NCBI RefSeq assembly: GCF_014648475.1
Contig: NZ_BMRE01000001.1
Location: forward strand, 496,001 to 560,000
Reading direction: 5' to 3'
Source: Lentzea flava
Lineage (GTDB): Bacteria; Actinomycetota; Actinomycetes; Mycobacteriales; Pseudonocardiaceae
Length of the DNA stretch: 64,000 bases
This document shows positions 27,060-36,042 of the stretch, one piece after another (within the stretch, counting starts at the first letter, position 1; each line of letters opens with the position of its first letter). The notes beneath the pieces are model-generated. The model was not told where the DNA came from, made no database searches, and saw only the letters and a list, made by a program, of their open reading frames with translations. Both the position numbers and the translations under genes were made by a program.

Positions 27060-28352
27060 TCACTCGTCCACATCCAGAAGCCCCGCGGGCATCGCGAAGG
27101 GCGCGCCGGGATCGGCCGGCCCTGCCGGTTCGGTCTCCAGCTCCACCAGGTCGGCGGCGGCCGTCAACCGCTCGTCGCACGTCCGCGGGTCGTCGGCCTC
27201 GCACACCACGAAGGAATGCCGCGCCAGGTAGCCGCCGGGCGGCAGCCGCAACGTCGTACCGGGCTCGCACATCGGCGAGGCCGCGACCAGGCCCGGTGCC
27301 GCGGTGGGCAGCGTGATCGACTTCAGCACGCAGTCCTGCTCGGGGATGCCGAAGCGGATGCCCGCGACGCGGCGGTGCTTCGGCGTGATGTCGGGGCGCT
27401 GCCCGATCGTCACGTCGAACAGCACCTCGCCGGGTTCGACACCGGTGGCGGTGCGGCCGAGGAACGGGATGAGGTCGCCGCCGAGCCTGCCGTTGATCTC
27501 GATGATCAGCGGGCCGCGGTCGGTCAGCCGCACCTCGGCGTGCGTGATGCCGTTCTCGATGCCGAGCGCCTCGTGCGCCTGGGCCAGGTGCCGCATCAGG
27601 TCCTGGTCGTCGAGCAGCGGGTCGTTGGCGTCGACGACGTGCCCGACCTCCTCGAAGTACGGGTGGTCGCTGGAGTGCTTGCGCGCCAAGAACATCGGCA
27701 GGTACTCGCCCTTGTGGACGGCGCCGTCGACGCTGATCTCCTGGCCCGGCGCGTAGCGTTCGACGATCGCGCTCGCCCGGTACGGACCGGGGTCCACCTG
27801 GCTCGCGGCCAGCGCGGTGTGGAACGCCTCGTCGAGCTCGGACTCGGTGGTGGTGAAGACGACGCCGATGCTGGCGCCCATCGCGCGCGGCTTGATCACG
27901 ACCGGGTAGCCGATGCGTTCGGCGGCCGCACGCGCCTGCTCGACGGTCGTCGTGAGCTCGAAACCGGGCTGGTGCAGGCCTGCGGCGGTGAGCACGGCAC
28001 GGGTGCGTTCCTTGTCGCGGCAGCCGCGCACGCCCGCCGCGGACAGGCCGGGCACGCCGAACTCGGCGGCGAGCAGTCCCGCGTCGAGGACCAGCGGCTC
28101 GTCCCAGCACATCAGGCCGACGACGGTGCGGTGTGCGACGACCTCGCGGGCCGCCCTGCCCATCGTCTCGGAGTCGAAGACGTTCGCGACGATGATCTCG
28201 TCGAAGTACTGGCGCTGCCAGGTGGGTTTGAGGTTGTTGATCAGGACCAGGTCGATGCCAGCAGCCTTGGCGCGGCGGGCGATCGGCGCGACGAGGTACT
28301 CGCGGTAGACCTTGAGTCCGCTGCCGATGACGAGGATCGCGGGGTTGCTCAT
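27060..28352 (-). CDS. ATP-grasp ligase 1 (carboxylate-amine ligase type)
   Basis: This 430-residue protein has the ATP-grasp order: an N-terminal pre-ATP domain (AILVIGSGLKVYREYL), a VIKPRAMGASIGVV nucleotide loop near residue 160, VERYAPGQEISVDG, and the metal/phosphate motif LIIEINGRLGGDLIPF near 290. A C-terminal lid of about 110 residues follows. ATP-grasp ligases of this type (L-amino-acid ligase and carbamoyl-phosphate-synthase-like) join a carboxylate to an amine through an acyl-phosphate. The start overlaps the N-hydroxylase stop by four bases. It may couple an N-N-containing amino acid to another amino acid. Confidence 0.85.
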   Translation of the reverse strand: MSNPAILVIGSGLKVYREYLVAPIARRAKAAGIDLVLINNLKPTWQRQYFDEIIVANVFDSETMGRAAREVVAHRTVVGLMCWDEPLVLDAGLLAAEFGVPGLSAAGVRGCRDKERTRAVLTAAGLHQPGFELTTTVEQARAAAERIGYPVVIKPRAMGASIGVVFTTTESELDEAFHTALAASQVDPGPYRASAIVERYAPGQEISVDGAVHKGEYLPMFLARKHSSDHPYFEEVGHVVDANDPLLDDQDLMRHLAQAHEALGIENGITHAEVRLTDRGPLIIEINGRLGGDLIPFLGRTATGVEPGEVLFDVTIGQRPDITPKHRRVAGIRFGIPEQDCVLKSITLPTAAPGLVAASPMCEPGTTLRLPPGGYLARHSFVVCEADDPRTCDERLTAAADLVELETEPAGPADPGAPFAMPAGLLDVDE

Positions 28353-29617
28353 GCCTTGACTCCCGTTCTGCGGGCCAGCAGGTCGGTGAGGATGTCCTGC
28401 GAGCGGTGGGCGATGACGCTGATCAGCGAGTCGGCGATGCCGTGCGTCTCCTCGTTCACGCCCTGCAGGTACATGGCGCCCCACGCGGAGTCGCCGAGGT
28501 CGACGCGGTAGCTGCGGTTGACGGTGATCTCGTCGATGCCGGCGCGTCCGGCCAGGTCGCGGACGAGCCACGGCATGCGCGGGTCGTACCCGGTGCCCAG
28601 CAGCACCAGGTCGCAGTGCAGCGGCTCGACCTTGCCGCTCATGCGGTCGCGCAGGTCGAGCACGACCTCGTCGTTCTCCACGCGGGCGGCGACGACCTCG
28701 GTCATCGGCCGCACCCACGAGCGCTGCGGCCCGAGCGTCTTCTGCTGGTACAGCATCGTGTAGAGCTGGTCGAGGAACTCGGGTGCGAGGCCGGCGTAGT
28801 TGGTGAGCCGCATCTCGCCGAGGATCTGCTTGCGGACCTCGGGCGGGCTGTCGTAGAACTCGTCCACGAACGACGGGTAGAACAGCTCGTTGACGAACTT
28901 GCTGTGCTGGTAGTTCTGCAGCCCGATCGACCGGACGACCATCGTCACCTGGCTCTCGGGCAGGTTCTGGTGCAGCGCGTAGAACATCTCCGCCGCGCTC
29001 TGCGCCCCGCCCACGACCACGGCACGCAACGGCTCGTCCTTCGGTATCCGCGCGATTCTGGTGCGGTACTGGGCGCTGTGCACGATCCGTTCGGCCGGCA
29101 GCTCGCCGAACACGTCGGGGATGCGCGGGTCGCGGCCACCGCCGACGACGAGGTCCCGGCAGCTGATCCGGTCACCGTCCACGAGGGACACTTCCCAGCC
29201 GGTGATCGTGCCGTCGTCCGACCGCGTCGGCTCGATGCTCTGCGCGCGGGAGTCGTAGCGGATTTGCACGCGTTCCAACGACTTCGCGGCCCACTGCAGG
29301 TAGTCCGACAGCTCCCAGCGGAACGGGCTGAACGTGCCGAGGTTGACGAACTCGTCGAGCCGCCCCTGGTCGTGCAGGAAGTTGAGGAACGAGAAGCGGC
29401 TGCGCGGGTTGCGCAGGGTCACCAGGTCCTTGAGGAACGAGACCTGGCTGCGCGCCCACGGCATGAGCAGGTTGCGCTGCCACTTGACGTCCGGGCTCTG
29501 CTCCAGCAGGAGGGTGTTCTCGGCCAGGTCCGACTCGGACTCCTCGATCGCGACGGCGAGCGCCAGGTTCGCCGGTCCCGCGCCGATCGCCAGTACCCCA
29601 ACCTCTCGGTCAGTCAC
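28349..29617 (-). CDS. SidA/PvdA-type amino-acid N-hydroxylase, copy B
   Basis: The 422-residue flavin N-monooxygenase has FAD loop GAGPANLALA (about 13-22), the KWQRNLLMPW and SFLKDLVTLRNPRSRFSFL substrate segment, an NADPH loop GGAQSAAEMFYAL (about 205) and a late GTGYDPRMP. These are features of lysine N6- and ornithine N5-hydroxylases. It shares most of its sequence with copy A at 34765-36042. The start is a GTG behind GGAGGGGG; the longer open frame upstream is not protein-like. Copy B has its own promoter block just upstream. Substrate choice (lysine, ornithine or a different amine) cannot be read from sequence. Confidence 0.9.
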   Translation of the reverse strand: MTDREVGVLAIGAGPANLALAVAIEESESDLAENTLLLEQSPDVKWQRNLLMPWARSQVSFLKDLVTLRNPRSRFSFLNFLHDQGRLDEFVNLGTFSPFRWELSDYLQWAAKSLERVQIRYDSRAQSIEPTRSDDGTITGWEVSLVDGDRISCRDLVVGGGRDPRIPDVFGELPAERIVHSAQYRTRIARIPKDEPLRAVVVGGAQSAAEMFYALHQNLPESQVTMVVRSIGLQNYQHSKFVNELFYPSFVDEFYDSPPEVRKQILGEMRLTNYAGLAPEFLDQLYTMLYQQKTLGPQRSWVRPMTEVVAARVENDEVVLDLRDRMSGKVEPLHCDLVLLGTGYDPRMPWLVRDLAGRAGIDEITVNRSYRVDLGDSAWGAMYLQGVNEETHGIADSLISVIAHRSQDILTDLLARRTGVKA

Positions 29618-29650
29618 AGTGCCCCCTCCGATGGTTTCGCAGCCGAAAAT

Positions 29651-29697
29651 GAAGCTAGACAACGAAGTTCCCCGAGAAGAAGAGGAACCGTTCCCGA
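29651..29697 (-). promoter_or_regulatory. cluster promoter/operator block, copy B
   Basis: On the minus strand this 47-base block reads TCGGGAACGGTTCC..., then 27 bases, ending with CTAGCTTC. It matches, without gaps, the block in front of N-hydroxylase A at 36078-36124. GGAACCGTTCC (29684-29694) is a perfect 5-base inverted repeat around one base. The CTAG element, about 35 bases downstream, suits a -10 or start region. It lies in the only sizeable gap of the operon, so it probably drives a second transcript. Confidence 0.65.
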
Positions 29698-29708
29698 CCG
29701 CCCGGGAA

Positions 29709-30944
29709 TTACCGGACTTCGATGTGGACGGTGCTCGCGGCGTTTTCCGCGCGGCGCAACGCCTCCGCGGACGTGTCACCCGTGGCCATGACGATGCCCG
29801 CGCGGTCCCACGAGCTGCGCAGGCCGTCGAACCTCTCCCCCGGCGCGACCGTGACCTGCAGCAGGTGCACGCCGTCGAGCTGCCGTGCCTCGTCCACGCC
29901 TTCGACGCTCTCGACGACACCGGGTTCGATCGTCAGGAACCGCACGGCCGCACCGGATTTCGCGCGTGCGGGCAGGTCGCTCGGCGGGTCCTCGCCCTTG
30001 AGCACGGCGTAGTAGCAGCGCAGCAGCTCGACCGGGTAGGCGAGCTGGACGACGTCCAGAATGCCGTCCCCGGCCAGCCTTCCCGCGCACTCCACTAGAT
30101 GTGGGACGCCGCCGGCGACGATCCACTCGCAGTGCACGATGCCGTCGCGGAACCCGGTCGCGTCGATCACCCGCGCTGTTTCGCGTTTCAGCAGGTCGTC
30201 CAGCTCGGGCGGGATGTCCGCGGGCACGATGTGCGCGAGCTCGACCGGGCGCGGGCCCGGGACGAGCTGCTTGCCGGTGACGTTGGCCCACAGCGGTTTC
30301 CCGTTCCCCACCAGCATCTCGACGCTGAACTCCTCGCCTTCGACGAACTCCTCGGCGAGCATCGAGAGCTCCATCGGCCGGTCGGGCACGAAGATGCCCT
30401 CGTCCTGCCGGGTGCAGTGCGCCCAGGCCTGCTCGACGTCGTCCGGGTCGTGGATCACCTGGGTGCCCACGGACGCCTGGCGGTTCGACGGCTTGAGCAC
30501 GATCGGCCGGTCCCGCATGAACGTCAGCACCTCGGCCGGGCTCGTCACCCGCACGCTGGCCGGGTTGCGGATGCCGGCGGCCGCGGTGACCTGCCGCAGC
30601 AGGGCCTTGTCCCGCATGATCTGCGCCGCGCCGAGCGTCGCCCCCGGCAGGCCGTAGCGTTCGGCGAGCCGGGCGGCGAACGGGGTCGCGTACTCGATCG
30701 CCGGGACGACCGCCGCCGGGTCGAGGTCGCGGTGGGCGTGGAAGAACTCGTCGGCCCTGCCCGGCGTGAGGTACTCCCACTCGATCAGGCCGCGGACGAA
30801 CCCGACGCCCTCGATCTGCTCGCGCACGTGCCGCTTGCGCACCACGTCAGGTTCCTCGACGTAGATGAGCGAGTCGTCCGGCTGGAACTCGGCGATCAGG
30901 CCGGTCGTGACACCGACGAACCCGACGACGATGACGGGCTTCAC
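29709..30944 (-). CDS. ATP-grasp ligase 2
   Basis: This 411-residue ATP-grasp enzyme has the pre-ATP domain (VIVVGFVGVTTGL), PIVLKPSNRQASVGTQV near residue 155, an EEFVEGEEFSVE segment near 215, and HLVECAGRLAGDGI near 285, where the metal-binding Glu/Asn position is modified. It is only distantly like ATP-grasp 1. Its GTG start overlaps the MFS stop by four bases. A second amide or hydrazide bond-forming step is the likely role, so the product may be a small peptide-like molecule; no NRPS genes are present. Transcription through it to copy B is interrupted by a promoter block. Confidence 0.83.
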   Translation of the reverse strand: MKPVIVVGFVGVTTGLIAEFQPDDSLIYVEEPDVVRKRHVREQIEGVGFVRGLIEWEYLTPGRADEFFHAHRDLDPAAVVPAIEYATPFAARLAERYGLPGATLGAAQIMRDKALLRQVTAAAGIRNPASVRVTSPAEVLTFMRDRPIVLKPSNRQASVGTQVIHDPDDVEQAWAHCTRQDEGIFVPDRPMELSMLAEEFVEGEEFSVEMLVGNGKPLWANVTGKQLVPGPRPVELAHIVPADIPPELDDLLKRETARVIDATGFRDGIVHCEWIVAGGVPHLVECAGRLAGDGILDVVQLAYPVELLRCYYAVLKGEDPPSDLPARAKSGAAVRFLTIEPGVVESVEGVDEARQLDGVHLLQVTVAPGERFDGLRSSWDRAGIVMATGDTSAEALRRAENAASTVHIEVR

Positions 30945-32158
30945 GCCGCACCTCCCACGGGCACGGGCTTCTCCGCCTCACGGACGCCGTACACCGCCAG
31001 CAGCCCGGCCACCCCGTTGACCAGCGCGATGACGATCCAGAACGCGCCGCCGAGGGAGTTGAACGTGAACACGCCGAACAGCGGGCCGACGGCGGACGCG
31101 AGCCCGACGACGGCCTGCATCGTGCCGATGTAGCGGGACTTGTACGCCGCCGGGAACTTCGCCGGGTGCGCGAACATGCTCGGCCCGGCGATCATCAGGC
31201 CGCTCACCGCGAACACCGCGCCGAGGATCACGAACGTCCCGGAGTGCACGGCGAGGGCGTAGAGGGCGAAACCCAGCGAGTTCACCAGGTGCCCGGCGAG
31301 CACCGCGACGTGCACCGGGATCTTGACGATGTACGTCGTGATCTTCAGCTCGCACGTGATGAGCACGACCGAGGAGATCGTGAGCACCGCGCTGTAGAGG
31401 CCGGTCGGGTACTTGTCCGCGACGATCTCCAGCGGCAGCGCCGTGACGGACTGCGCGTACGCGATCGTGCCGAGGAACACCGCGGCGAGGTAGGCGAGGT
31501 ACTTCCCGTCGCCCAGCATCCTGGAGTACGCGGTGCGGGAGTCCACAGTGGACTTCTCTTCGCGTTCCTCCTTCGCCTCGACCCGCGGCAGCAGCGCGTA
31601 CGCCAGCAGCGCGTAGATCAGTGCCGTGGCGCCGTCGAGGTAAAAGAGCAGGTCCCAGTCGACGAGGATCAGCCCGGCGGCGATCAGCGGGGCGAGTGCG
31701 GCGCCGGTGTTCAGCGCGATGCGCATCATCGAGAACGCCATCACCTGGTGCTCTTCCGGCATCAGATCGCTGAGCAGCACCGCGGCGGCCGGCCGGTACG
31801 CCTGCGTCACCAGCCCTGCCAGGCCCACGACCAGGAACAACACCACCGGGGTCTGGGCCACGAACGGGATCGACGAGACCAGCGGCGCGGATGCCAGCAT
31901 GGCCAGGGTGATCGTCGTGCGCGGCCCGAGCCGGTGCGTGAGCTCGCCGCCGAGCAGCGTGCCGAAGATCGACCCGACGCTGTACGCGGCGAGGCACAGA
32001 CCAGCGATGCCGATCGCGTCGCCGCGGAAGGTCAGGTACAGCAGGATGAAGGTCTGGACGAACGCGCCGAGCTGGTTGATCAGCACGCCGCCGAGGAGGT
32101 AGCGAACGGGGGTGGGGGTCGCCCGCAACGTGGCGAACACCCCGGTCTTCTCTGTCAT
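30941..32158 (-). CDS. MFS efflux transporter
   Basis: The 405-residue membrane protein has about twelve hydrophobic segments and the MFS loop-2 signature region (GGELTHRLGPRTTI, about 70-83). This supports a drug:proton antiporter-like transporter. The ATG follows GGAGG with good spacing. Its position inside the biosynthetic operon, between the amine oxidase and ATP-grasp 2, makes export of, and self-protection from, the cluster product the likely job. Closely related genes occur in many amino-acid-derived clusters; the substrate is inferred. Confidence 0.85.
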   Translation of the reverse strand: MTEKTGVFATLRATPTPVRYLLGGVLINQLGAFVQTFILLYLTFRGDAIGIAGLCLAAYSVGSIFGTLLGGELTHRLGPRTTITLAMLASAPLVSSIPFVAQTPVVLFLVVGLAGLVTQAYRPAAAVLLSDLMPEEHQVMAFSMMRIALNTGAALAPLIAAGLILVDWDLLFYLDGATALIYALLAYALLPRVEAKEEREEKSTVDSRTAYSRMLGDGKYLAYLAAVFLGTIAYAQSVTALPLEIVADKYPTGLYSAVLTISSVVLITCELKITTYIVKIPVHVAVLAGHLVNSLGFALYALAVHSGTFVILGAVFAVSGLMIAGPSMFAHPAKFPAAYKSRYIGTMQAVVGLASAVGPLFGVFTFNSLGGAFWIVIALVNGVAGLLAVYGVREAEKPVPVGGAA

Positions 32159-32201
32159 CAGGCTGCCTCCTCAGGAGTGTTGACCGAACCGGAACCAGAC
32201 A

Positions 32202-33245
32202 TCACGCCGCCTCCCCGAGCGCGCCGAGAGCGCCCACGATGCGTGCGGCCACCAGCGGCGCCGACGCGAACCCCGAGCCACCGCAGGCCGCGCGGGCCCA
32301 GACGGCCGGCGCCACCTCCGTGAGCCGCGCGCCACCCGTGACCGCGTCGGCGGCGTAGTGGCAGTGCTTCACCGCGACCACGGTGTACCGGTCCACATCG
32401 GACACCACGGACGCGGCGAGCAGCTGCTCGGCCCAGTCCTGGTACGGCTCGGCGCTGTCGACGGACTCGACCTCGCGGCAGACGGCGTCCGAACTGATCT
32501 TCAGCAGCGTGCCGTCGCCGGGTGGCAGCAGCCACGCCCTGCCGTCGTCGCCGAGGCGTCCGGCACCGGGTGCGGTCTCCCACCAGCGCATGAGCGGCTC
32601 GGGAGGCCGCAGGTACACCATCGTCTGGCGGAACAGCCGCACCGGGACGTCGACCAGCTCGGCGGTCCAGGGGCCTTCGGCGACCAGCACCAGATCCGCC
32701 CGGACCGTACCGCCACCCTCGACGCACACGCGGCCGGTGTCGACGGCGGTCACGCGGCTGTTGGGCCGCAACGAGACCAGCGGGTGCTCGATCAGCCAGC
32801 GCACGGCCGCGACCAGCACGCGGGTCGCGAGCAACACCCCGGCGTCGACCTCCAGCACGCCCACCGCGTCGTCGGCGAACGCCAGGTGCGGCAGCTTCTC
32901 CGGTTCCAGCGTCTCGACCGGCAGCCCGCACGCCACCGCCTGCCCGGCCATCACCGCGGCCAGGGCGCGCGGCCACGCCGTGACGATGCCGACCCGGCGG
33001 TAGAACCTGGTGTCCAGCAACGACTCCAGCTCCAGCCACCGGCGATGCGCGGCGATCCGGCCGAGAGTGGCGTCCACGTCGTCCGGGACGAACGTCCGGA
33101 TCGCGCGGTGCTGGTCGAACGACGTGGACACCGGACTGGGGATGCTGCCGCGGTCGAGCACCGTCACCCGGTGCCCGGCGAGCGCGCACTCCACCGCCGT
33201 CACGAGGCCGGTGACGCCCGCCCCGACGATGACGATCCTGGCCAT
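32202..33245 (-). CDS. DAO-type FAD-dependent amine oxidoreductase
   Basis: The 347-residue protein is a D-amino-acid/glycine-oxidase-type flavoenzyme with an N-terminal ADP-binding loop (IVIVGAGVTGLVTA, residues 4-17) and a C-terminal CGGSGFASAPLV flavin-contact segment. Its ATG overlaps the MetRS-like stop by one base. In the formycin/pyrazofurin and s56-p1 routes an FAD enzyme follows the cupin/MetRS hydrazine synthetase and cleaves the hydrazino-lysine to free a hydrazino acid. That role fits well here but is inferred from gene context. A second DAO gene lies outside this operon at 40231. Confidence 0.85.
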   Translation of the reverse strand: MARIVIVGAGVTGLVTAVECALAGHRVTVLDRGSIPSPVSTSFDQHRAIRTFVPDDVDATLGRIAAHRRWLELESLLDTRFYRRVGIVTAWPRALAAVMAGQAVACGLPVETLEPEKLPHLAFADDAVGVLEVDAGVLLATRVLVAAVRWLIEHPLVSLRPNSRVTAVDTGRVCVEGGGTVRADLVLVAEGPWTAELVDVPVRLFRQTMVYLRPPEPLMRWWETAPGAGRLGDDGRAWLLPPGDGTLLKISSDAVCREVESVDSAEPYQDWAEQLLAASVVSDVDRYTVVAVKHCHYAADAVTGGARLTEVAPAVWARAACGGSGFASAPLVAARIVGALGALGEAA

Positions 33246-34765
33246 CACTCGGGAAGTTCCGGCAGAGGTCTCGGCGTGAACCGCGCGGTGTCGAACGTCG
33301 CGGGGATCGCGGTGTCCGGCAACGCCGAAGCCGCGAGGTCGGTGAGGATCGGCGCGGCGCAGCGCAGGAACACGTCGACCTCGTGGCAGAAGTCGCCCGC
33401 GTTCTCCGCCGTGAGCGGGAAGGAGTCCAGGCGGGCGAGCTGCTCGGTGAGCGTGAACGCCGCCGCCGTGACGCTGAACCGCCGCACGTCGTAGGCGCCG
33501 GCGAAGCGTTCGGCCATCAGCCGCGCGGCGACGCGGGAGCGTTCCGAGACCGGCAGCGCGACCGGCGCCAGCGCGTTGACCTTCGCCGCGATCCGGTTCC
33601 ACGGGGCAACCAGGCGCGACGACGTCACCTCCGCCATCGCGGCGCGGGTGAAGTTCGTACGCTGGAACTCCGGGCTGGTCGAGGCCAGGTAGAACCGGAT
33701 CAGGTCGCGCGGGACGCCCTGCGCCAGCAGCTCCTGGCCGGTGACGAGGTGGCCGCGGCTGGTGGAGAACTTGTCGTTCTCCAGCTCGTAGAACTCGTTG
33801 GTGACGAACTGCTCCGGCAGCACGTACTCCTCAAGGGCGAGCAGCATCGCGACACCGGCGACGGCGAACGCGAAACCCGCGTCGGAGCCGAAGAAGTACA
33901 CGACCTCCGTGTCGCCGAACCACAGCTGGTCGTCGCTCTCCAGCACCTCACCGCGCCGCTGGGCCGCGAGTGCCGACGCGTGGATGCTCCAGGTGATGGT
34001 CTCGGTGTCGGAGTAGAACACCTGACCGGCGACCTCGGGGAACGGCGCGGGGATGCCCCAGGAGATGGGCAGCGTGATCGGGTAGTCCGGCAACGGCCGC
34101 GCCAGCATCTCCTCGATCATCCGCGCGAGCCTCGGCCGCAACGTCGGCGCGTGCCGCGCGAAGAACTCCTCCAGTCCCGCCCGGTACTCCTCGACCGGCA
34201 GGACGAGCACCTCCGCCGAGCGCAGTTCGACCGGGTCGTCCGGGTCCAATGTGGACCTGGGGTCGACCAGCTCGCCGGAGGCGATCCAGTGACCGCAGCC
34301 CTCGCACAACCCGGCACAGCCGTCGCTCAGGCACACCGGGCAACCGCCGCGCACGTACGCGTCGGTGAGGAACTCCCCGGTGCGCGGTGAGTACGGGAAC
34401 TCCACGGCGCGCAGCCGGAGCTTGCCCGCGCTGTGCAGGCGGTCGAAGAACGTGACGACCGTCTTGACGTACCGCTCGTCGAACCGCACGAACCCGTCCG
34501 GCTCGATGCCCATCGCCGCGAGCGACGCCTCGACCTCGCCCGCCGACTTCTCGCGCAGGTCCTCCGGCCGGACGCCGAGACGGCGCGCGGTGGTGACGAT
34601 GTAGTTCTGCGTCGAGTGGATGCCGGTGCCGAACAGCACGTCGCACCCGGCGGCACGGGCGTACCGCGCGCAGATGTCGGCGGCAAGGAACGGTCCGGCG
34701 AGGTGACCGAGGTGCAGGTCGCCGTTCGCCGTCGGGCCGGGAGCGATCACCAGGAGCTTGCTCAT
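33245..34765 (-). CDS. methionyl-tRNA-synthetase-like enzyme, probable hydrazine-synthetase subunit
   Basis: The 506-residue protein is class I aminoacyl-tRNA-synthetase-like: the HIGH motif is HLGH at residues 18-21, a zinc knuckle has Cys142, Cys145, Cys150, Cys154 and Cys157, and the KMSKS loop reads KFSTS near 330. It is a MetRS relative without the usual full anticodon region. In Spb40, PyrN, ForJ and Tri28 such a domain is fused to a cupin, and the pair joins N6-hydroxylysine to an amino acid through an N-N bond. Here the cupin is a separate divergent gene at 37258. The start overlaps the N-hydroxylase A stop. A resistance-type MetRS is the alternative but fits the context less well. 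Confidence 0.85.
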   Translation of the reverse strand: MSKLLVIAPGPTANGDLHLGHLAGPFLAADICARYARAAGCDVLFGTGIHSTQNYIVTTARRLGVRPEDLREKSAGEVEASLAAMGIEPDGFVRFDERYVKTVVTFFDRLHSAGKLRLRAVEFPYSPRTGEFLTDAYVRGGCPVCLSDGCAGLCEGCGHWIASGELVDPRSTLDPDDPVELRSAEVLVLPVEEYRAGLEEFFARHAPTLRPRLARMIEEMLARPLPDYPITLPISWGIPAPFPEVAGQVFYSDTETITWSIHASALAAQRRGEVLESDDQLWFGDTEVVYFFGSDAGFAFAVAGVAMLLALEEYVLPEQFVTNEFYELENDKFSTSRGHLVTGQELLAQGVPRDLIRFYLASTSPEFQRTNFTRAAMAEVTSSRLVAPWNRIAAKVNALAPVALPVSERSRVAARLMAERFAGAYDVRRFSVTAAAFTLTEQLARLDSFPLTAENAGDFCHEVDVFLRCAAPILTDLAASALPDTAIPATFDTARFTPRPLPELPE

Positions 34766-36042
34766 CAGGCACTCCTCAGCTCGGCGGCGCCGCGGCGGGC
34801 GAGCAGGTCGTTCACGATGTCCTGCGACCGGTGCGCGAGGACGCTGATCAGCGAGTCGGACATGCCGTGCGTCTTCTCGTTGACGCCCTGCAGGTACAGC
34901 GCACCCCACGCGGCATCGCCGATGTCCACGCGGTACTGCCGGCTGACCGCGATGCCTTCGAGCCCGAGCCGGTCGGCGAGGTCGCGTGCCATCGCGGGCA
35001 TCCGCTGGTCGTAGCCGGTGCCGAGCACCACGAGGTCGCAGCGCACGGGCTCGACCTTGCCGGTCTTGCGGTCGTGCAGGTCGAGCACGATCTCGTCGCC
35101 GTCCTGCCGCGCGTCGAGCACCTCGGTCATCGACCGGACGCAGGATCGCTGCGGTCCCAGCATCTTCTGCTGGTACAGCATCGTGTAGAGCTCGTCGAGG
35201 AACGGCGGCGCGAGGCCCGCGTAGTTCGCGAACCGCATCTCGTCGAGGATCTGCGCGCGCACCTCTTCCGGCGTGTCGTAGAACTCGTCCACGTAGGACG
35301 GAAAGAACGCCTCGTTGATGAACTTGCTGGTCTGGTAGTTCTGCAGGCCGATCGACCGCACCACCATCGTGACCCGGCTGTCGGGCAGGTCGGAGTGCAG
35401 CGCGTAGAAGATCTCGGCGGCGCTCTGCGCGCCACCCACGACGACGGCGTGCAGTGGCCGATCCTTCGGCACGCCACCGATGCGGTTGAGGTACTGCGAG
35501 CTGTGCACGACCTTGTCCGCGGGCAGGCCGGCGAACACCTCGGGCACGTGCGGGTCCCGGCCGCCACCGACGACCAGGTCGCGACACCGGATGACGTCGC
35601 CGTTCGCGAGCGTCACGGTCCAGCCGGTGATCACGCCGTTCTCGCGGGCGGGCTCGATCCGCTGGGCGCGCGCGTTGTAGCGGACGGCGACGCGGTCCAA
35701 AGAGGACGCGACCCACTGCAGGTAGTCGGACATCTCCCAGCGGTACGGGTGGAACGTGCCGAGGTTGACGAACTCGTCGAGCCGCCCCTGCTCGTGCAGG
35801 AAGCTCAGGAACGAGAACCGGCTGCGCGGGTTGCGCAACGTCACGAGGTCCTTGAGGAACGACACCTGGCTGCGCGCCCACGGCATCAGCGTGCCGCGCT
35901 GCCACTTGACGTCCTCGTGCTGCTCGAGCACGAGCGTGTCGCTCGCGAGCTCCCGCGCACCGGACTCCTCGATCGCGACCGCGAGGGCGAGATTCGCCGG
36001 GCCCGCGCCGATCGCCAGTACGCCCACGTCTTGGACAGTCAC
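34765..36042 (-). CDS. SidA/PvdA-type amino-acid N-hydroxylase, copy A
   Basis: This 425-residue flavin N-hydroxylase heads the eleven-gene minus-strand cluster. FAD loop GAGPANLALA is at residues 12-21, a KWQRGTLMPW then QVSFLKDLVTLRNPRSRFSFL substrate segment at about 46-79, the NADPH loop GGAQSAAEIF at 203-212, and GTGYDQRMP near 345. It should convert a lysine- or ornithine-type side-chain amine to a hydroxylamine, the substrate needed by the MetRS/cupin pair that follows in the same operon. It starts with GTG behind AGGGGGACGT. It is a close paralog of copy B. No siderophore synthetase is nearby, which argues against a siderophore role. Confidence 0.9.
   Translation of the reverse strand: MTVQDVGVLAIGAGPANLALAVAIEESGARELASDTLVLEQHEDVKWQRGTLMPWARSQVSFLKDLVTLRNPRSRFSFLSFLHEQGRLDEFVNLGTFHPYRWEMSDYLQWVASSLDRVAVRYNARAQRIEPARENGVITGWTVTLANGDVIRCRDLVVGGGRDPHVPEVFAGLPADKVVHSSQYLNRIGGVPKDRPLHAVVVGGAQSAAEIFYALHSDLPDSRVTMVVRSIGLQNYQTSKFINEAFFPSYVDEFYDTPEEVRAQILDEMRFANYAGLAPPFLDELYTMLYQQKMLGPQRSCVRSMTEVLDARQDGDEIVLDLHDRKTGKVEPVRCDLVVLGTGYDQRMPAMARDLADRLGLEGIAVSRQYRVDIGDAAWGALYLQGVNEKTHGMSDSLISVLAHRSQDIVNDLLARRGAAELRSA

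Noticed and set aside
29618..29920. Upstream extension of N-hydroxylase B to 29920
   Set aside because: The extension is serine/arginine-rich antisense sequence of the ATP-grasp gene, and GGAGGGGG precedes the GTG at 29617, which aligns with copy A.
33245..34765. MetRS-like gene as a housekeeping or resistance methionyl-tRNA synthetase
   Set aside because: The KMSKS motif is altered, the gene is translationally coupled inside a biosynthetic operon, and an N-hydroxylase and cupin are adjacent; resistance cannot be excluded without phylogeny.
28349..36042. Siderophore cluster interpretation of the two SidA/PvdA-like genes
   Set aside because: No NIS synthetase, NRPS, acyltransferase, siderophore-interacting protein or iron box is present, and the MetRS/cupin/DAO set fits hydrazine chemistry better.
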